The notes: generated from the letters alone by a model not told the origin. A DNA stretch of 46,262 nucleotides from Levilactobacillus hammesii DSM 16381 (GCF_001434395.1 NZ_AZFS01000052.1:1-46262); one strand, 5' to 3'; shown: positions 17,098-26,528, counted from the first letter of the stretch. Program-made: numbers and translations.

Positions 17098-17125
17098 AAA
17101 AAAGAGCGGAAAACTTCCGCCCTTT
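17098..17125 (-). terminator. Terminator of ireB-ruvX-DUF1292
   Basis: On minus, AGGGCGGAA / TTTCCGCTCT forms a 9-bp stem followed by TTTTTT, 14 bases after the stop at 17140. Confidence 0.85.
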
Positions 17126-17139
17126 CATCTCGTCAATGA

Positions 17140-17451
17140 CTAGCCTTGCTTACCGGCGTTAGGATCAATCGTCCCGTCCGCTAAGAAGGTGTTTAATACG
17201 GATTCAACCATATCCCATTCTTCATCGGATTCGATCAATTGTAAATCGCCACCAGATGGGTTAGCTGGATCATCGTCGGCTGGTAAAGCGTAGGCTTGAA
17301 TATCAACTTCTTCGTCTTCGCTCTTGCCGGCTGGGTAAATCAAAATGTATGACTTACCAAAATCGTCAGATTCAAAGGTAAATAGGACATCGTATAATTC
17401 TTCGTTGCCATTTTCATCAACTAATGTGATTTGTTCTTGGTCGTCGTTCAT
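17140..17451 (-). CDS. DUF1292 family protein (YrzB-like)
   Basis: 103 residues, highly acidic. It has the DUF1292 core [21 protein letters not shown] and a C-terminal segment [15 protein letters not shown] use ATG 17451 with GTGAGG 6 bases upstream; a GTG at 17463 overlaps ruvX further. It is always found beside ireB and ruvX in Bacilli. Function unknown. Confidence 0.9.
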   Translation of the reverse strand: MNDDQEQITLVDENGNEELYDVLFTFESDDFGKSYILIYPAGKSEDEEVDIQAYALPADDDPANPSGGDLQLIESDEEWDMVESVLNTFLADGTIDPNAGKQG

Positions 17452-17459
17452 GGGAAACC

Positions 17460-17897
17460 TCACTTTTCTCGGGTTAATTTACCCTGCCGATCTAAATAGT
17501 TCTGCAGAATTAACCCGGCTGCTAATTTATCAATTACTTTTTTTCGCTTGCGGCGTGACGTATCAGCCTGTTCCACTAACATACGCTCCGCCTCAACGGT
17601 TGTCAACCGTTCGTCTTCGAAGTCAACGGGTAAATGGAAACGTTCCGTCAACATCTCGCCGTACCGTTTAGAAGCTGCTGCCCGTGGGCCTAACGAATTG
17701 TTCATATTCTTAGGTAAGCCGACAACAAAGCCATCGACCTCATGCTCGCTGACCAATTCGGCCACACGATCCAACCCAAAAATCTCGGACTCTTCGTCAA
17801 TAGGAATGATTTCAACCCCCTGAGCCGTCCAGCCCAGAGCATCGCTAATGGCAATCCCTACCGTACGTGAACCGACATCTAACCCCATTAATTTCAT
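17460..17897 (-). CDS. ruvX: Putative pre-16S rRNA nuclease / Holliday junction resolvase RuvX (YqgF)
   Basis: 145 residues, RNase H fold. It starts [16 protein letters not shown] (catalytic Asp), has [13 protein letters not shown] and the late acidic [10 protein letters not shown]. Family members mature the 5' end of 16S rRNA in E. coli (YqgF) and were proposed as junction resolvases. The ATG overlaps the ireB stop by 4 bases, so translation is coupled. Confidence 0.94.
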   Translation of the reverse strand: MKLMGLDVGSRTVGIAISDALGWTAQGVEIIPIDEESEIFGLDRVAELVSEHEVDGFVVGLPKNMNNSLGPRAAASKRYGEMLTERFHLPVDFEDERLTTVEAERMLVEQADTSRRKRKKVIDKLAAGLILQNYLDRQGKLTREK

Positions 17898-18166
17898 GAA
17901 GGCTTCACCGGTCCATTCTGGTTCAGATAAACGCGAACCAATTCTTCAATAATCTCGTCCCGTTCATGCTTGCGAATCAGATTCCGCGCATCATTGATCC
18001 GCGGAATGTACGCAGGATCGCCTGATAGTAGGTAACCGACAATCTGATTAATTGGGTTATAACCCTTTTCTTCTAGTGCTTGATAAACCGTTACCAGTGT
18101 ATCATGGACGTCCTTTGGCTGGTTAGCGCCAAAGTCGAAATACATCGTTTTGTCTAATGAACTCAC
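17894..18166 (-). CDS. ireB: IreB family regulatory phosphoprotein
   Basis: 90 residues starting at GTG 18164-18166, read [13 protein letters not shown], the invariant N-terminus of the family (DUF965/YrzL). GGGGGTG lies about 9 bases upstream. In Enterococcus IreB is phosphorylated by the PASTA kinase IreK on N-terminal threonines and counters cephalosporin resistance; Thr7 in DKTMYF is the likely matching residue. It is first in ireB-ruvX-DUF1292. Confidence 0.93.
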   Translation of the reverse strand: MSSLDKTMYFDFGANQPKDVHDTLVTVYQALEEKGYNPINQIVGYLLSGDPAYIPRINDARNLIRKHERDEIIEELVRVYLNQNGPVKPS

Positions 18167-18201
18167 TATAAAACACCCCCGCACTTCCTCACTTAGCCTC
18201 A

Positions 18202-18230
18202 ATTTTACTCGATAATTCGGCAAACTACAA
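18202..18230 (-). promoter_or_regulatory. ireB operon promoter
   Basis: On minus, -35 TTGTAG (18225-18230), a 17-base spacer and -10 TAAAAT (18202-18207), 35 bases before the ireB start. The remaining 18231-18435 shows only short, unconvincing hairpins. Confidence 0.5.
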
Positions 18231-18435
18231 CGACCGACACCCAATGTAATCTATTCGTAATACTGTCGCTATCAAAGGAGCCGCCCATCACGGACCGCTC
18301 CCTCGTTAAAAGACACTTTCAACTACTCACGATAGTCGTTGTCAGCGCCTACCGCTTACACTGAATCATGACGATTTGACGGAATCGGTTGCGATGCGGC
18401 GTCACTGCACGCCAGTCGGGCCCGTTTCAGACAGA

Positions 18436-18451
18436 AAGACTAATTAGTCTT
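18436..18451. repeat. 16-bp perfect palindrome over the alaS stop codon
   Basis: AAGACTAATTAGTCTT is fully self-complementary; the alaS TAA (18444-18446) lies inside it. No T-run follows, so it is not an ordinary terminator. Confidence 0.6.
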
Positions 18452-21083
18452 GGTCCTTCAACCAGTCGACCGCTGCCGTCATTGCGTCTGGTAAACCTGC
18501 TGGGTTCTTCCCACCGGCTTGTGCCAGATTTGGACGACCACCACCGCCACCGTTGATCTTAGGTGAGATGGCCTTGATTAAGTCACCGGCCTTGACTTGC
18601 TTTTGCTTGTCTGCGCTCACAGCGACGATCAGGTTGGCCTTGCCGTTCACTTCAGCCCCTAATACTAACACATCTGAAAGGGCTTGGTCACGCCAAGTGT
18701 CCGCTAAAGCCCGCAGTTGATCCATCTTAGACACTTGAACCGTCCCGCTGATCAGCTTGTAGTTACCGGCTTCCGTGACTTGATCAAATACGGCACTGGC
18801 TTCTTGACTCGCCAACTTGCCTTCTAAGGCCGCTTGCTTTTGTTCTAAGCTCTTGACTTGGGCTTGCAGGCTCGTCACCTTTTGTTCCACTTCGGCGTCC
18901 TGAGTGACCTTTAAATCACCGGCTACGGCGTCTAAGATTTCACTACGTCCTTGTAGGTACTGGTAAGCCGCTGCGGAGGTCACGGCCTCAATCCGCCGAA
19001 CACCGGCACCGACTCCGGATTCTGAGGTAATCTTGAATAACCCAATTTCGTTGGTGTTCTTGACGTGGTTCCCCCCACAGAATTCAGTGACAAAGTCGCC
19101 AGCACTCACAACGCGGACCACCTTACCGTATTTTTCGCTAAACAAGGCGATGGCGCCCATCTTCTTAGCGGATTCAATATCGGTTTCCACCGTGGTAACG
19201 GGCAGTTCCGCAAAGATCTTCTCGTTCACGATCGCTTCGGCCTTGGCTAAATCAGCTGGATCAACCTGACCAAAGTGGGTGAAGTCAAAGCGCAGGTAAT
19301 CCCCTTCAACCAATGAACCGGCCTGTTGGGTGTGTTCGCCAAAGACTTCACGCAAAGCTTTATCCAACAAGTGGGTTGCGGTATGGTTCTTCTCAACCTT
19401 GCTATGGAACTTGCGGTCAACCTTCAATTCGTAAGTGGTCCCCTTCTTCAAAGGCGTTACCACCGTTAACGTATGCAGGTTTTGGCCATTAGGCGCATGT
19501 TGCACATCGGCCACGTGAGCCACCACGTTACCTTCAAGGTCGTAGATATCTCCCTTGTCGGCAACTTGGCCACCCATTTCGGCGTAGAACGGCGTGGTAT
19601 CAAACATGGCTTCAGCGGTTCCCGCTTCAGCTTCATCAGCCAATTGGTCATCAACGACTAACTCCGTCAATTGACTCTTGGTCTCAAGCTGCGTGTAGCC
19701 CACGTATTGACTAGGTGTCGTCACGTTGATGAGTAGATCGTGTTGTAAGCCCATGGCCTTTTGCTTGCCACGCGCATTCCGGGCACGGTCCTTTTGCTTT
19801 TGCATTTCGGCCTTAAAGCCGTCTTCATCAACCGTAATCCCTTGATCGTCCGCGTATTCTTCCGTTAACTCTACGGGGAAACCATACGTATCGTAAAGCT
19901 TGAAGGCATCGGCACCAGCAATCTGGCTCCCGCCTTGCTTCTTCAAGTCAGCAATTAAGCTGTTTAAGAGGTTCAACCCGCCGTCCAGCGTTTCGCCAAA
20001 CCGGTCCTCTTCGGAACGAACGACCTTGGCGATGTAATCGCTCTGCTTGAGCACGTCAGGGTAGTAAGATTGCATGATCTTACCCACAACGGGAACCAGT
20101 TGATCGAGGAAGGCGCCTTCGATCCCCAGCTTTTGACCATTAACGATTGCCCGCCGAATCAGACGCCGAATCACGTAACCCCGGCCTTCGTTACCAGGTA
20201 ATGCGCCATCACCAATGGCAAACGTAATTGCCCGTGCGTGATCGGCAATCACCTTGAAGGACACATCGTCTTCGTGGTTTGCGCCATACTTCTTACCCGC
20301 GCTGAGTTCAGCGGTCTTTTCAATGATTGGCAAGAACAAGTCGGTTTCAAAGTTCGTCTTAGCGTTTTGGAAAATAGAAACGACCCGTTCCAGGCCCATC
20401 CCCGTATCAATGTTTTTCCGGGGCAGTGGCTTGTAAGTGCCATCTGGTTCATGGTTAAACTGGGAGAACACAATGTTCCAAACTTCCAGGTAACGTTCGT
20501 TTTCCCCACCAGGATAGTTCTCAGGGTCATCGGCAGCCAAATTGTTGAAGGACTCGCCTCGATCGTAGAAGATTTCGGAATCGGGACCCGAAGGACCTTC
20601 ACCAATATCCCAGAAGTTATCTTCCACGGCAATGATGTGGTCTGGCGCAACACCAGCGGCCTCCCAATCTGCCTTGGCATCCGTATCCTTAGGGTAAACC
20701 GTCATGTACAGCTTATCGGGATCCCAACCGAACCAGTCTGGGGACGTCAATAATTCCCAGGCCCACGTAATGGCTTCCTTCTTGAAGTAATCACCGACAG
20801 AAAAGTTCCCCAACATTTCAAATAACGTGTGGTGCCGTGCGGTCTTCCCCACGTTTTCAATATCGTTGGTCCGGATACTCTTCTGTGAACTGGTCAGCCG
20901 TGGATTTTCGGGAACCACTTGGCCGGAGAAATACTTCTTCATGGTGGCAACCCCGGAGTTGATCCACAGTAACGAGGGATCATCCTTTGGGACTAATGAT
21001 GCACTGGGCTCGATGGTGTGGCCCTTGGACTTAAAGAAGTCCAGGTACATCTGCCGGATTTGACTACTACTTAGCTCTTTCAT
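18444..21083 (-). CDS. alaS: Alanyl-tRNA synthetase
   Basis: 879 residues. Charges tRNA-Ala. The class II catalytic core is N-terminal ([24 protein letters not shown]). The editing domain has HTATH (HxxxH) and CGGNH zinc/editing residues, and a C-terminal DHHA1 Gly-rich [15 protein letters not shown] follows. I start at ATG 21083 with GGAGG about 10 bases upstream; the 26 extra codons of the longer frame run into the T-box terminator. It is under T-box control. Confidence 0.97.
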   Translation of the reverse strand: MKELSSSQIRQMYLDFFKSKGHTIEPSASLVPKDDPSLLWINSGVATMKKYFSGQVVPENPRLTSSQKSIRTNDIENVGKTARHHTLFEMLGNFSVGDYFKKEAITWAWELLTSPDWFGWDPDKLYMTVYPKDTDAKADWEAAGVAPDHIIAVEDNFWDIGEGPSGPDSEIFYDRGESFNNLAADDPENYPGGENERYLEVWNIVFSQFNHEPDGTYKPLPRKNIDTGMGLERVVSIFQNAKTNFETDLFLPIIEKTAELSAGKKYGANHEDDVSFKVIADHARAITFAIGDGALPGNEGRGYVIRRLIRRAIVNGQKLGIEGAFLDQLVPVVGKIMQSYYPDVLKQSDYIAKVVRSEEDRFGETLDGGLNLLNSLIADLKKQGGSQIAGADAFKLYDTYGFPVELTEEYADDQGITVDEDGFKAEMQKQKDRARNARGKQKAMGLQHDLLINVTTPSQYVGYTQLETKSQLTELVVDDQLADEAEAGTAEAMFDTTPFYAEMGGQVADKGDIYDLEGNVVAHVADVQHAPNGQNLHTLTVVTPLKKGTTYELKVDRKFHSKVEKNHTATHLLDKALREVFGEHTQQAGSLVEGDYLRFDFTHFGQVDPADLAKAEAIVNEKIFAELPVTTVETDIESAKKMGAIALFSEKYGKVVRVVSAGDFVTEFCGGNHVKNTNEIGLFKITSESGVGAGVRRIEAVTSAAAYQYLQGRSEILDAVAGDLKVTQDAEVEQKVTSLQAQVKSLEQKQAALEGKLASQEASAVFDQVTEAGNYKLISGTVQVSKMDQLRALADTWRDQALSDVLVLGAEVNGKANLIVAVSADKQKQVKAGDLIKAISPKINGGGGGRPNLAQAGGKNPAGLPDAMTAAVDWLKDQD

Positions 21084-21107
21084 CTCTAAATACCTCCAAA
21101 AAAGTAT

Positions 21108-21318
21108 AAAAAACACCGTTGCCCGTAAAGACGCCGAAGCGCGGTACCACTTTACTTGCAACGATGTTTTAATCGTTTACCTCTTAAACTCATAACGCTG
21201 AGTCGCGATGTAGCTGAGGGAGCGCCAGTAACCAACCGAATCGTTTTTCGCAGCAACCAAAACGTTTCTGAAAATCGGCGGGTTACGGTATGTCCTCAAT
21301 TTATTATTTAAATGTCCA
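21108..21318 (-). promoter_or_regulatory. T-box leader of alaS (Ala)
   Basis: On minus, the T-box AAAGTGGTACCGCG (21140-21153) is followed by an 11-bp terminator (21112-21122 with 21158-21168) and TTTTTT. Upstream, Stem I is closed by GAGG/CCTC and GTAACC/GGTTAC, leaving TGGCGCTC in the specifier loop. GCT (21221-21223) is an Ala codon. The T-box bulge UGGU fits the A73 discriminator of tRNA-Ala. Uncharged tRNA-Ala should favour antitermination. Confidence 0.92.
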
Positions 21319-21324
21319 ATAGAA

Positions 21325-21353
21325 ATTATAGGTGGCGACCGCCGCCTTGTCAA
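21325..21353 (-). promoter_or_regulatory. Consensus promoter of alaS
   Basis: On minus, TTGACA (21348-21353), exactly 17 bases, TATAAT (21325-21330): a perfect sigma-A promoter directly upstream of the T-box leader. Confidence 0.85.
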
Positions 21354-21419
21354 TCAAGGTTTCCGATTAACTGAGATTCCCTAATTATTTAAGGCTATTG
21401 TTGTCGTTACAGCGCCTCC

Positions 21420-21584
21420 GGGATGGTGAAAATAGGCCGGAACGCTGAGGGCGGACGTCTAAAGCCACAGAGCGGTCTTTAGACTTGGCTTCAAGCCTCA
21501 AAGAACGAGTCTCGAAACCACCAATGGGCTAATCGGCTACGCCGCTAAGCCCATTCCCACAGCTGGACCTATTTTCACCATCCC
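21420..21584. repeat. Structured intergenic element A
   Basis: A 17-bp perfect inverted repeat GGGATGGTGAAAATAGG (21420-21436 and 21568-21584) encloses two further hairpins: GTCTAAAG/CTTTAGAC (21458-21484) and a long stem AATGGGCT..CGGC / GCCG..AGCCCATT (21523-21555). Read on minus it has TCCAGCTGTGGG after the first arm, like elements B and C. It fills most of the cshB-alaS gap and could also end the cshB transcript, but has no T-run. Confidence 0.6.
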
Positions 21585-21661
21585 TTCACCTAGCTGACAA
21601 GCGTCAATGCGTCACGACATTTCGCAACCAAGTCACTAGCCTTCCACCGTTACCCCAAATT

Positions 21662-23020
21662 TTATTGGTAACGGTCTGACTCGCGCTTGCGCCGTTTCCG
21701 TTCGTTACGGGCACTTTGACGTGCTGCGACTCGTTTTTCTTGGTCCTTGCGACGGTGAATTTCTTGCTTGATTTGGTGCTTGTACCCAGGCTTGATCTTC
21801 TTTTTCTTCTTCATCACGTAACCGATCAAAGATGGGTCTAGCTTTTCCGTACTCTTGTTCCGCTTCGTCCGCCGGTTACGGTCGTAGGAATCCACGATTT
21901 CACCGTTGCTGATGCGCTTTGGTTGGAACTTAATGCCCATCGCTTCGATTTCGGAAATCTTGGCTTCCTCATCGGGTGAGTAAAGGGTAATGGCCGTTCC
22001 TGGCATACCCTGACGTCCCGTCCGGCCAACCCGGTGCACGAAGAAGTCCAGGTCTTCCGGAATGTCATCGTTAATGACGTGAGAAACCCCTTCGATGTCA
22101 ATCCCCCGGGCAGCCAAGTCAGTGGCCACGACGAATTGGTACTGGAGGTTCTTCACTTCACGCATGACACGCTTCCGTTCACGCGGCTTGACGCCCCCAT
22201 GAATCATGGCGACCTTTAACCCTTGCGCCTTTAAGAAGTCGTTGATCTGTTCAACCCGCGTCTTGGTGTTCGCAAAGATGAGGACCAGGTAAGGTTCCCC
22301 CATCGTGATCAACTGCAAGATCAATTGATTCCGGTTCTGACCCTTGGTTGAGATTAACCAATTGTCAATCGTTGGCGAAATCACGGTCGTCGTTGGAATC
22401 TCCTCAACAACGGGATGGTTCATGTACTTTCGCAAGAACGGATCGAGCCGTTGTGGGATCGTGGCTGAGAACACCATCATCTGTAAGTTCTTAGGCATCC
22501 GACCGGCAATCTTATCGACTTGATCCAAGAAACCTAAGTCCAGCGTCATGTCGGCTTCATCAACCACAAACTGACGCGTCGTGTGCACGTCCAGCGCTTG
22601 TGACTGGATCAAGTCCAGCACCCGCCCTGGCGTTCCGATGATCAGTTGGGGTTGGTAATGCCGTAATTTGTTGACCTGGCGTTGCTTATCCGTTCCCCCA
22701 ACGTAGTTTCCAATCCGAATCTCAAAGGGGGCCTCTGCGGCCAATTGTTCAGCCGCTGTGTGAATCTGGTAAGCCAATTCACGGCTAGGCGTCGTGATGA
22801 CGGCTTGTACCTGATTTTCAGAGGTAAGTTGATTAAAAATTGGCAGTAAGAAAGTGTGGGTCTTACCACTCCCGGTTTGGGATTGGCCAACCACATCTTT
22901 GCCGGCCGCAATGGTCGGAATTAACTTTGACTGCACCGCAGTAGGCGTGGTGAAGCCAATCTTTTGCAAGGCCGTCATTAAATACGGTTGCAAGTTGAAA
23001 GCTTTAAAGTTTTCGGTCAT
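21662..23020 (-). CDS. cshB: DEAD-box RNA helicase, CshB-like
   Basis: 452 residues. ATP-dependent RNA unwinding, linked to cold growth and ribosome/RNA turnover in Bacillus. Motifs in order: TPTAVQ (Q motif), QTGSGKT, PSREL, TPGR, VDEAD (about 155), SAT, then HRVGRTGRQG near residue 330. A strongly basic tail of about 70 residues follows. The ATG overlaps the nrnA stop (ATGA), so the two are coupled. Confidence 0.92.
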   Translation of the reverse strand: MTENFKAFNLQPYLMTALQKIGFTTPTAVQSKLIPTIAAGKDVVGQSQTGSGKTHTFLLPIFNQLTSENQVQAVITTPSRELAYQIHTAAEQLAAEAPFEIRIGNYVGGTDKQRQVNKLRHYQPQLIIGTPGRVLDLIQSQALDVHTTRQFVVDEADMTLDLGFLDQVDKIAGRMPKNLQMMVFSATIPQRLDPFLRKYMNHPVVEEIPTTTVISPTIDNWLISTKGQNRNQLILQLITMGEPYLVLIFANTKTRVEQINDFLKAQGLKVAMIHGGVKPRERKRVMREVKNLQYQFVVATDLAARGIDIEGVSHVINDDIPEDLDFFVHRVGRTGRQGMPGTAITLYSPDEEAKISEIEAMGIKFQPKRISNGEIVDSYDRNRRTKRNKSTEKLDPSLIGYVMKKKKKIKPGYKHQIKQEIHRRKDQEKRVAARQSARNERKRRKRESDRYQ

Positions 23021-23982
23021 TCATTTTCTCCTTTATACTTAGCCACAAGCTCGTCGAGTTCGTGGATTACCTGATCGATTTCGGCCTGGTCTTTGGCACC
23101 AGCACCGCTGGCTAGGGCGTGACCGCCCCCGCCATGATTCTTGGCTAACTCGTTGATGGAAGGGCCCTTCGACCGCAAACGAATACGGTAGGTGTGATCC
23201 TTCGATTCCACAAAGATCGCCCAAGCGACCACTGAGGTGATCTTGCCTGGCAATGGCACAACGGCGGACGTTGAATCCCCTTCGCCTAAGCCAAAGGGTT
23301 CAATCACCTCGTCACTCAACTTGAGGTAGGCGGCCCCACTGGGTAAGATCGCCAAATTTTGGTACACATAGGCGGATAACTTGGCCACAGCAGGTGACAC
23401 TTCATCTTCGGCCTGGTTAACATCGGTGGCCGAGAAGTTATACGTCATTAATTTGCCAGCAACGGCCATCGTGTTCGCCGAAGTTGCGGGGTACATGAAG
23501 CGTCCCGTATCCCCGACAATCCCAGCGTACAACAAGCGGGCAGCGTCATCCGGCATGGTTAAGGCGTCTGCGTTCGCCGCAAACCAGTCGTACAACATTT
23601 CGGATGTGCTGGATGCTTGGTCCAGTACCCACTGCAGGTCACCAAAGGCATCCTCGTTAGGATGATGGTCAATCTTGACCACCGCTTTACCCGTTGACCA
23701 CCGTTCGTCGTCAACCCGTGGCTGATTTGCCGTATCAACAACGATAACTAAGGCATTCTGATAAGCGTCATCAGGAACATCCTGGTCCGCCTTCCCCATC
23801 CAGTCAAAACCCGGATAGTGCTTGCCGACCGCATACACGGTCTTGTCCGGAAAACTCGTCCGTAAGATATCCCGTAAAGCCAATTGTGCGCCAATACAGT
23901 CGGGATCTGGTCGTTGATGCCGATGAATGATGACGGTTTGATACTTTTTAATTTCTGCTAAAATCGCATTTTCTATAGCCAT
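23017..23982 (-). CDS. nrnA: Bifunctional oligoribonuclease/PAP phosphatase NrnA
   Basis: 321 residues, DHH-DHHA1 family. It degrades nano-RNAs and pAp (and pApA in some species). Motifs: HRHQRPDPDCIGAQ, VVDTANQPRVDD, KIDHHPNED (the DHH motif) and the C-terminal GGGGHALASGAGAK RNA-binding loop. I start at ATG 23982; the 23 extra codons upstream run over the promoter. It is first in nrnA-cshB. Confidence 0.93.
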   Translation of the reverse strand: MAIENAILAEIKKYQTVIIHRHQRPDPDCIGAQLALRDILRTSFPDKTVYAVGKHYPGFDWMGKADQDVPDDAYQNALVIVVDTANQPRVDDERWSTGKAVVKIDHHPNEDAFGDLQWVLDQASSTSEMLYDWFAANADALTMPDDAARLLYAGIVGDTGRFMYPATSANTMAVAGKLMTYNFSATDVNQAEDEVSPAVAKLSAYVYQNLAILPSGAAYLKLSDEVIEPFGLGEGDSTSAVVPLPGKITSVVAWAIFVESKDHTYRIRLRSKGPSINELAKNHGGGGHALASGAGAKDQAEIDQVIHELDELVAKYKGENE

Positions 23983-24042
23983 TTTGGTGTTCACCCATTT
24001 TCTATCCGATTTTCCAACGCAACTGCGTTCATACCGCGTTTC

Positions 24043-24071
24043 AGTATACAAGTTTTACGGGGTAATTTCAA
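24043..24071 (-). promoter_or_regulatory. nrnA-cshB promoter
   Basis: On minus, TTGAAA (24066-24071), 17 bases, TATACT (24043-24048), within the 99-base gap after dinB. Confidence 0.65.
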
Positions 24072-24081
24072 AGGAAGTCTT

Positions 24082-25197
24082 TCACCGTGGCTGGTCACCC
24101 TCGAATAAGGGCAGCTTCAATTCTTCAAATGTTTGCGGTGCCAACCCCGTCAGCGTAATCCCTAGCAGGCGTACCTGTTCGTCGTCACGCGCGACACTTT
24201 GATAAATTTCCAGCGCTAATTCGTAGTAAACGGCCGCCTCGTTGGCAATGAAATCGGCTTGGGTGACCCGTTTGGTAATCGTATTGAAGTCGCTGTCCCG
24301 CAATTTCAGCACCAGCGTTTTGCCATGCCGCTGCTTTTGCCGAACCGTCTGTGCCACCATCTCTGCCAGTCGCCGTAGCTGATTTTCCACCTCACCGGTC
24401 GTCGTCAGTGGCGGCCCGTATGTCCGCTCCTTACCGATAGACTTGCGTTCACGCTGATACTCTACCGGCCGCTCATCAATGCCACGGACCCGCTGATAGA
24501 GGACGTAGCCGAACTTACCGAAGTCATGAATTAACGACAGCTGACTGCGCTGATACAAGTCGGCCCCGGTCAGGATGCCCAACTCATGCATTTTGGGCAC
24601 GGTCTTCTTACCCACTCCCCGGAAACGCGCGATGGGGAGAGCCATTAGGAAGTCATGGGCGTCCTCGGGTAGGATCACACAGACGCCGACCGGTTTACGA
24701 AAATCAGAGGCCTCCTTAGCCAAGAACTTGCTATAGGAAATTCCCGTCGAACAGGTCAGATGGGTCTGATCAAAGATCTCCGCCTGAATGGCATGGGCCA
24801 CCTGCACGGCCGAGTGAATGTGATGCTTATTCTCCGTAATATCCAAGTAGGCTTCATCAAAAGCCACCGTTTCGATCTTATCGGTATATTCATGGAAAAT
24901 CGCATGGATCTGATCGGACACCTGTCGATAACGCGGAAAGTCCGGCGTCTTAAAGATCGCGTTGGGACAAAGCTTCAAGGCTTCATTGGCGTTCATCGCG
25001 GAATGGACGCCGGTCTGGCGGGCAATGTAATTGGCGGTCGTCACGACACCCCGTCCCCCGGTCTTCCGCGGATCCTGCGCCACAATCAGGGGGTGGCCCT
25101 TGAATTCCGGATGATCGCGTTCCTCAATGGATGCATAAAAAGCATCCATGTCGACGTGAATAATCTTACGTTGTGTAAATTTAGCTGCCGGCTGCAT
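24082..25197 (-). CDS. dinB: DNA polymerase IV
   Basis: 371 residues, Y-family lesion-bypass polymerase. [13 protein letters not shown] gives the first catalytic Asp, [12 protein letters not shown] the fingers/palm, and [11 protein letters not shown] the second acidic pair. Helix-hairpin-helix sequence [16 protein letters not shown] and the little-finger domain follow. No clear C-terminal QL(S/D)LF-type beta-clamp motif is seen (it ends [15 protein letters not shown] may serve). GGAGGTG precedes ATG 25197. It is controlled by a LexA box in its promoter. Confidence 0.95.
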   Translation of the reverse strand: MQPAAKFTQRKIIHVDMDAFYASIEERDHPEFKGHPLIVAQDPRKTGGRGVVTTANYIARQTGVHSAMNANEALKLCPNAIFKTPDFPRYRQVSDQIHAIFHEYTDKIETVAFDEAYLDITENKHHIHSAVQVAHAIQAEIFDQTHLTCSTGISYSKFLAKEASDFRKPVGVCVILPEDAHDFLMALPIARFRGVGKKTVPKMHELGILTGADLYQRSQLSLIHDFGKFGYVLYQRVRGIDERPVEYQRERKSIGKERTYGPPLTTTGEVENQLRRLAEMVAQTVRQKQRHGKTLVLKLRDSDFNTITKRVTQADFIANEAAVYYELALEIYQSVARDDEQVRLLGITLTGLAPQTFEELKLPLFEGDQPR

Positions 25198-25232
25198 CAG
25201 GCCACCTCCTCGAGTAAACCAATCTCTTCTAA

Positions 25233-25261
25233 ATTATAATCGAACAGACGTTTGTTCTCAA
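25233..25261 (-). promoter_or_regulatory. dinB promoter with LexA (SOS) box in the spacer
   Basis: On minus, -35 TTGAGA (25256-25261), 17 bases, -10 TATAAT (25233-25238). Inside the spacer lies CGAACAGACGTTTG (25241-25254, plus reading), matching the Gram-positive LexA consensus CGAACRNRYGTTYC at 13 of 14 positions. Confidence 0.85.
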
Positions 25262-25371
25262 CCAAAAGTGATCGGCAACGCGTACCTTCCGCCTTACCGT
25301 TCGCCAAACGCCAAGTTCAACTAAACTAAACTGGGAGAACTAAGTGAGATATGGATTCTCACCTGCGGCTG

Positions 25372-25541
25372 CCAGAGATTCCAGCTGCTGTGGGGACCGC
25401 CTGCGGCCTGAGAAGCGGTCCTCCGGCTCGGTTTGAAGCCTGGCAAAATTCGCCGGTCTCCAAACACGTCCCACGCTGTAAGCCGAAGAATCGGCTAACA
25501 CCGTTGTCACGGCTGCCTCCATCTCTGGCCTCCTCCGGTTA
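25372..25541. repeat. Structured intergenic element B
   Basis: Closing stem CCAGAGAT (25372-25379) / ATCTCTGG (25521-25528). Next comes ATTCCAGCTGCTGTGGGGAC (from 25378), then hairpins GGACCGC/GCGGTCC (25394-25421) and AGCCGA/TCGGCT (25481-25496). The right end GGCCTCCTCCGGTTA (25527-25541) is identical in element C. It sits in the 821-bp gene-free gap between yajC and dinB, at the dinB-proximal side. Confidence 0.7.
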
Positions 25542-25656
25542 AGAAAGTTCTTCCCCCTAACATTGGTGTAAACATCGTTGAGCTGGCAACGTTCATCCCA
25601 GGTTATGGACAACATACCGTGGAGCCGTGAGTGAACTAAATTGGGGCTCAGCCGTG

Positions 25657-25740
25657 GGATTTTTGCGACTTCAGGCAACACAGTCGAAACGTGTTCCAGC
25701 AGGCAGCTGGTTGCGCTTAACCCCACTAGACTAAAAATCC
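25657..25740. repeat. Structured intergenic element D
   Basis: Closing stem GGATTTTT/AAAAATCC (25657-25664, 25733-25740) with inner hairpins CGACT/AGTCG (25666-25686) and CCAGC/GCTGG (25696-25710). Its minus strand shares a GTTTCGA...GAAG stretch with element A. The rest of 25741-25942 shows nothing I can name. Confidence 0.4.
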
Positions 25741-25942
25741 AGGCCCGGGATTTTCAATCTAGCGACGTTAATGCTCGCCAGCTAATCGCCTTCTTCCACA
25801 CTCTTTTCCGTTCCAGCCCAAATTTGGTGAACGGTAAGGCGGCATTTTTTCCACAATATGGCAGCACAAATCTGACCAAAAAAGTGAGACTGAATCGGCC
25901 GAATTTTCGTTAGTACTAGTGGGGGGACCCATTCCGAGCGAC

Positions 25943-25972
25943 AAAAAAAGACCAACTCGTCATGAGTCAGTC
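25943..25972 (-). terminator. yajC terminator
   Basis: On minus, GACTGACTC / GAGTTGGTC (9 bp with G-U pairs) is followed by seven T residues. Confidence 0.75.
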
Positions 25973-26018
25973 CTTCAACTCCGCCGACAACCCCGTTGCC
26001 AGTGAGTCACTCTAAACC

Positions 26019-26465
26019 TTATTTAGCTGCGTCGTCCTTGTCAGCACTGTCATCAGCGGCTGCACTGTCGGCCGTGTCTGCTGAATCATCAGCAGCACTT
26101 TCAGCAGGTTGGGCTTCACTGGTAGCTTCGCTCGTTGCAGCGGCAGCGGGTGCCGTTACAGCAGCGGGTGCTTGGGCAGTTACTGAAGAGATTGCCCGCA
26201 AGTCGAAGACCAGATAGATCCCGTCACAGTCTAAGGTAACGGTCTTATCAGTATCGTTGATTTCATCAATCACACCATGTAAGCGACCAATCGTTACAAC
26301 ATGGTCACCCTTCTTTAATTCACTCATCATATCACGGTGCTTCTTTTGTTGCTTTTGTTGTGGCCGCAACATTAAGAAGTACATGAGGCCCAAGAAGATA
26401 ACTAAGATACCGATTGTGTAGACTTGGCTACCCCCGGCAGCGGCAATTACAAAATTCTCAAACAC
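26019..26465 (-). CDS. yajC: Preprotein translocase subunit YajC with acidic Ala-rich tail
   Basis: 148 residues from GTG 26463-26465, GGAG 9 bases upstream. One N-terminal membrane segment (about residues 14-35, TIGILVIFLGLMYFLML) is followed by the conserved RPQQKQQKKHRDMMSELKKGDHVVTIGRLHGV. YajC associates with SecDF and SecYEG. The last 55 residues are almost only A, D, S, T and E, so the protein is longer than the usual ~100 residues. It lies 199 bases after ruvB with queA and tgt absent. Confidence 0.93.
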   Translation of the reverse strand: MFENFVIAAAGGSQVYTIGILVIFLGLMYFLMLRPQQKQQKKHRDMMSELKKGDHVVTIGRLHGVIDEINDTDKTVTLDCDGIYLVFDLRAISSVTAQAPAAVTAPAAAATSEATSEAQPAESAADDSADTADSAAADDSADKDDAAK

Positions 26466-26498
26466 TTTCCTTCACTCCTTCGTATTCTCTACTGAACC

Positions 26499-26528
26499 AC
26501 TTTACCAGAACCAAGGGATTCCGTCCAA
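26499..26528 (-). promoter_or_regulatory. Candidate yajC promoter
   Basis: On minus, TTGGAC (26523-26528), 18 bases ending in TGG, TAAAGT (26499-26504). Confidence 0.4.

Noticed and set aside
20238..20753. 171-residue plus-strand ORF inside alaS
   Set aside because: Antisense shadow of the synthetase core.
25340..25726. 128-residue minus-strand ORF with RRRPEMEAAV and RRRSPQQLESL stretches
   Set aside because: It runs across structured element B and has no ribosome site; the Arg-rich pattern comes from the repeat's GC-rich hairpins.
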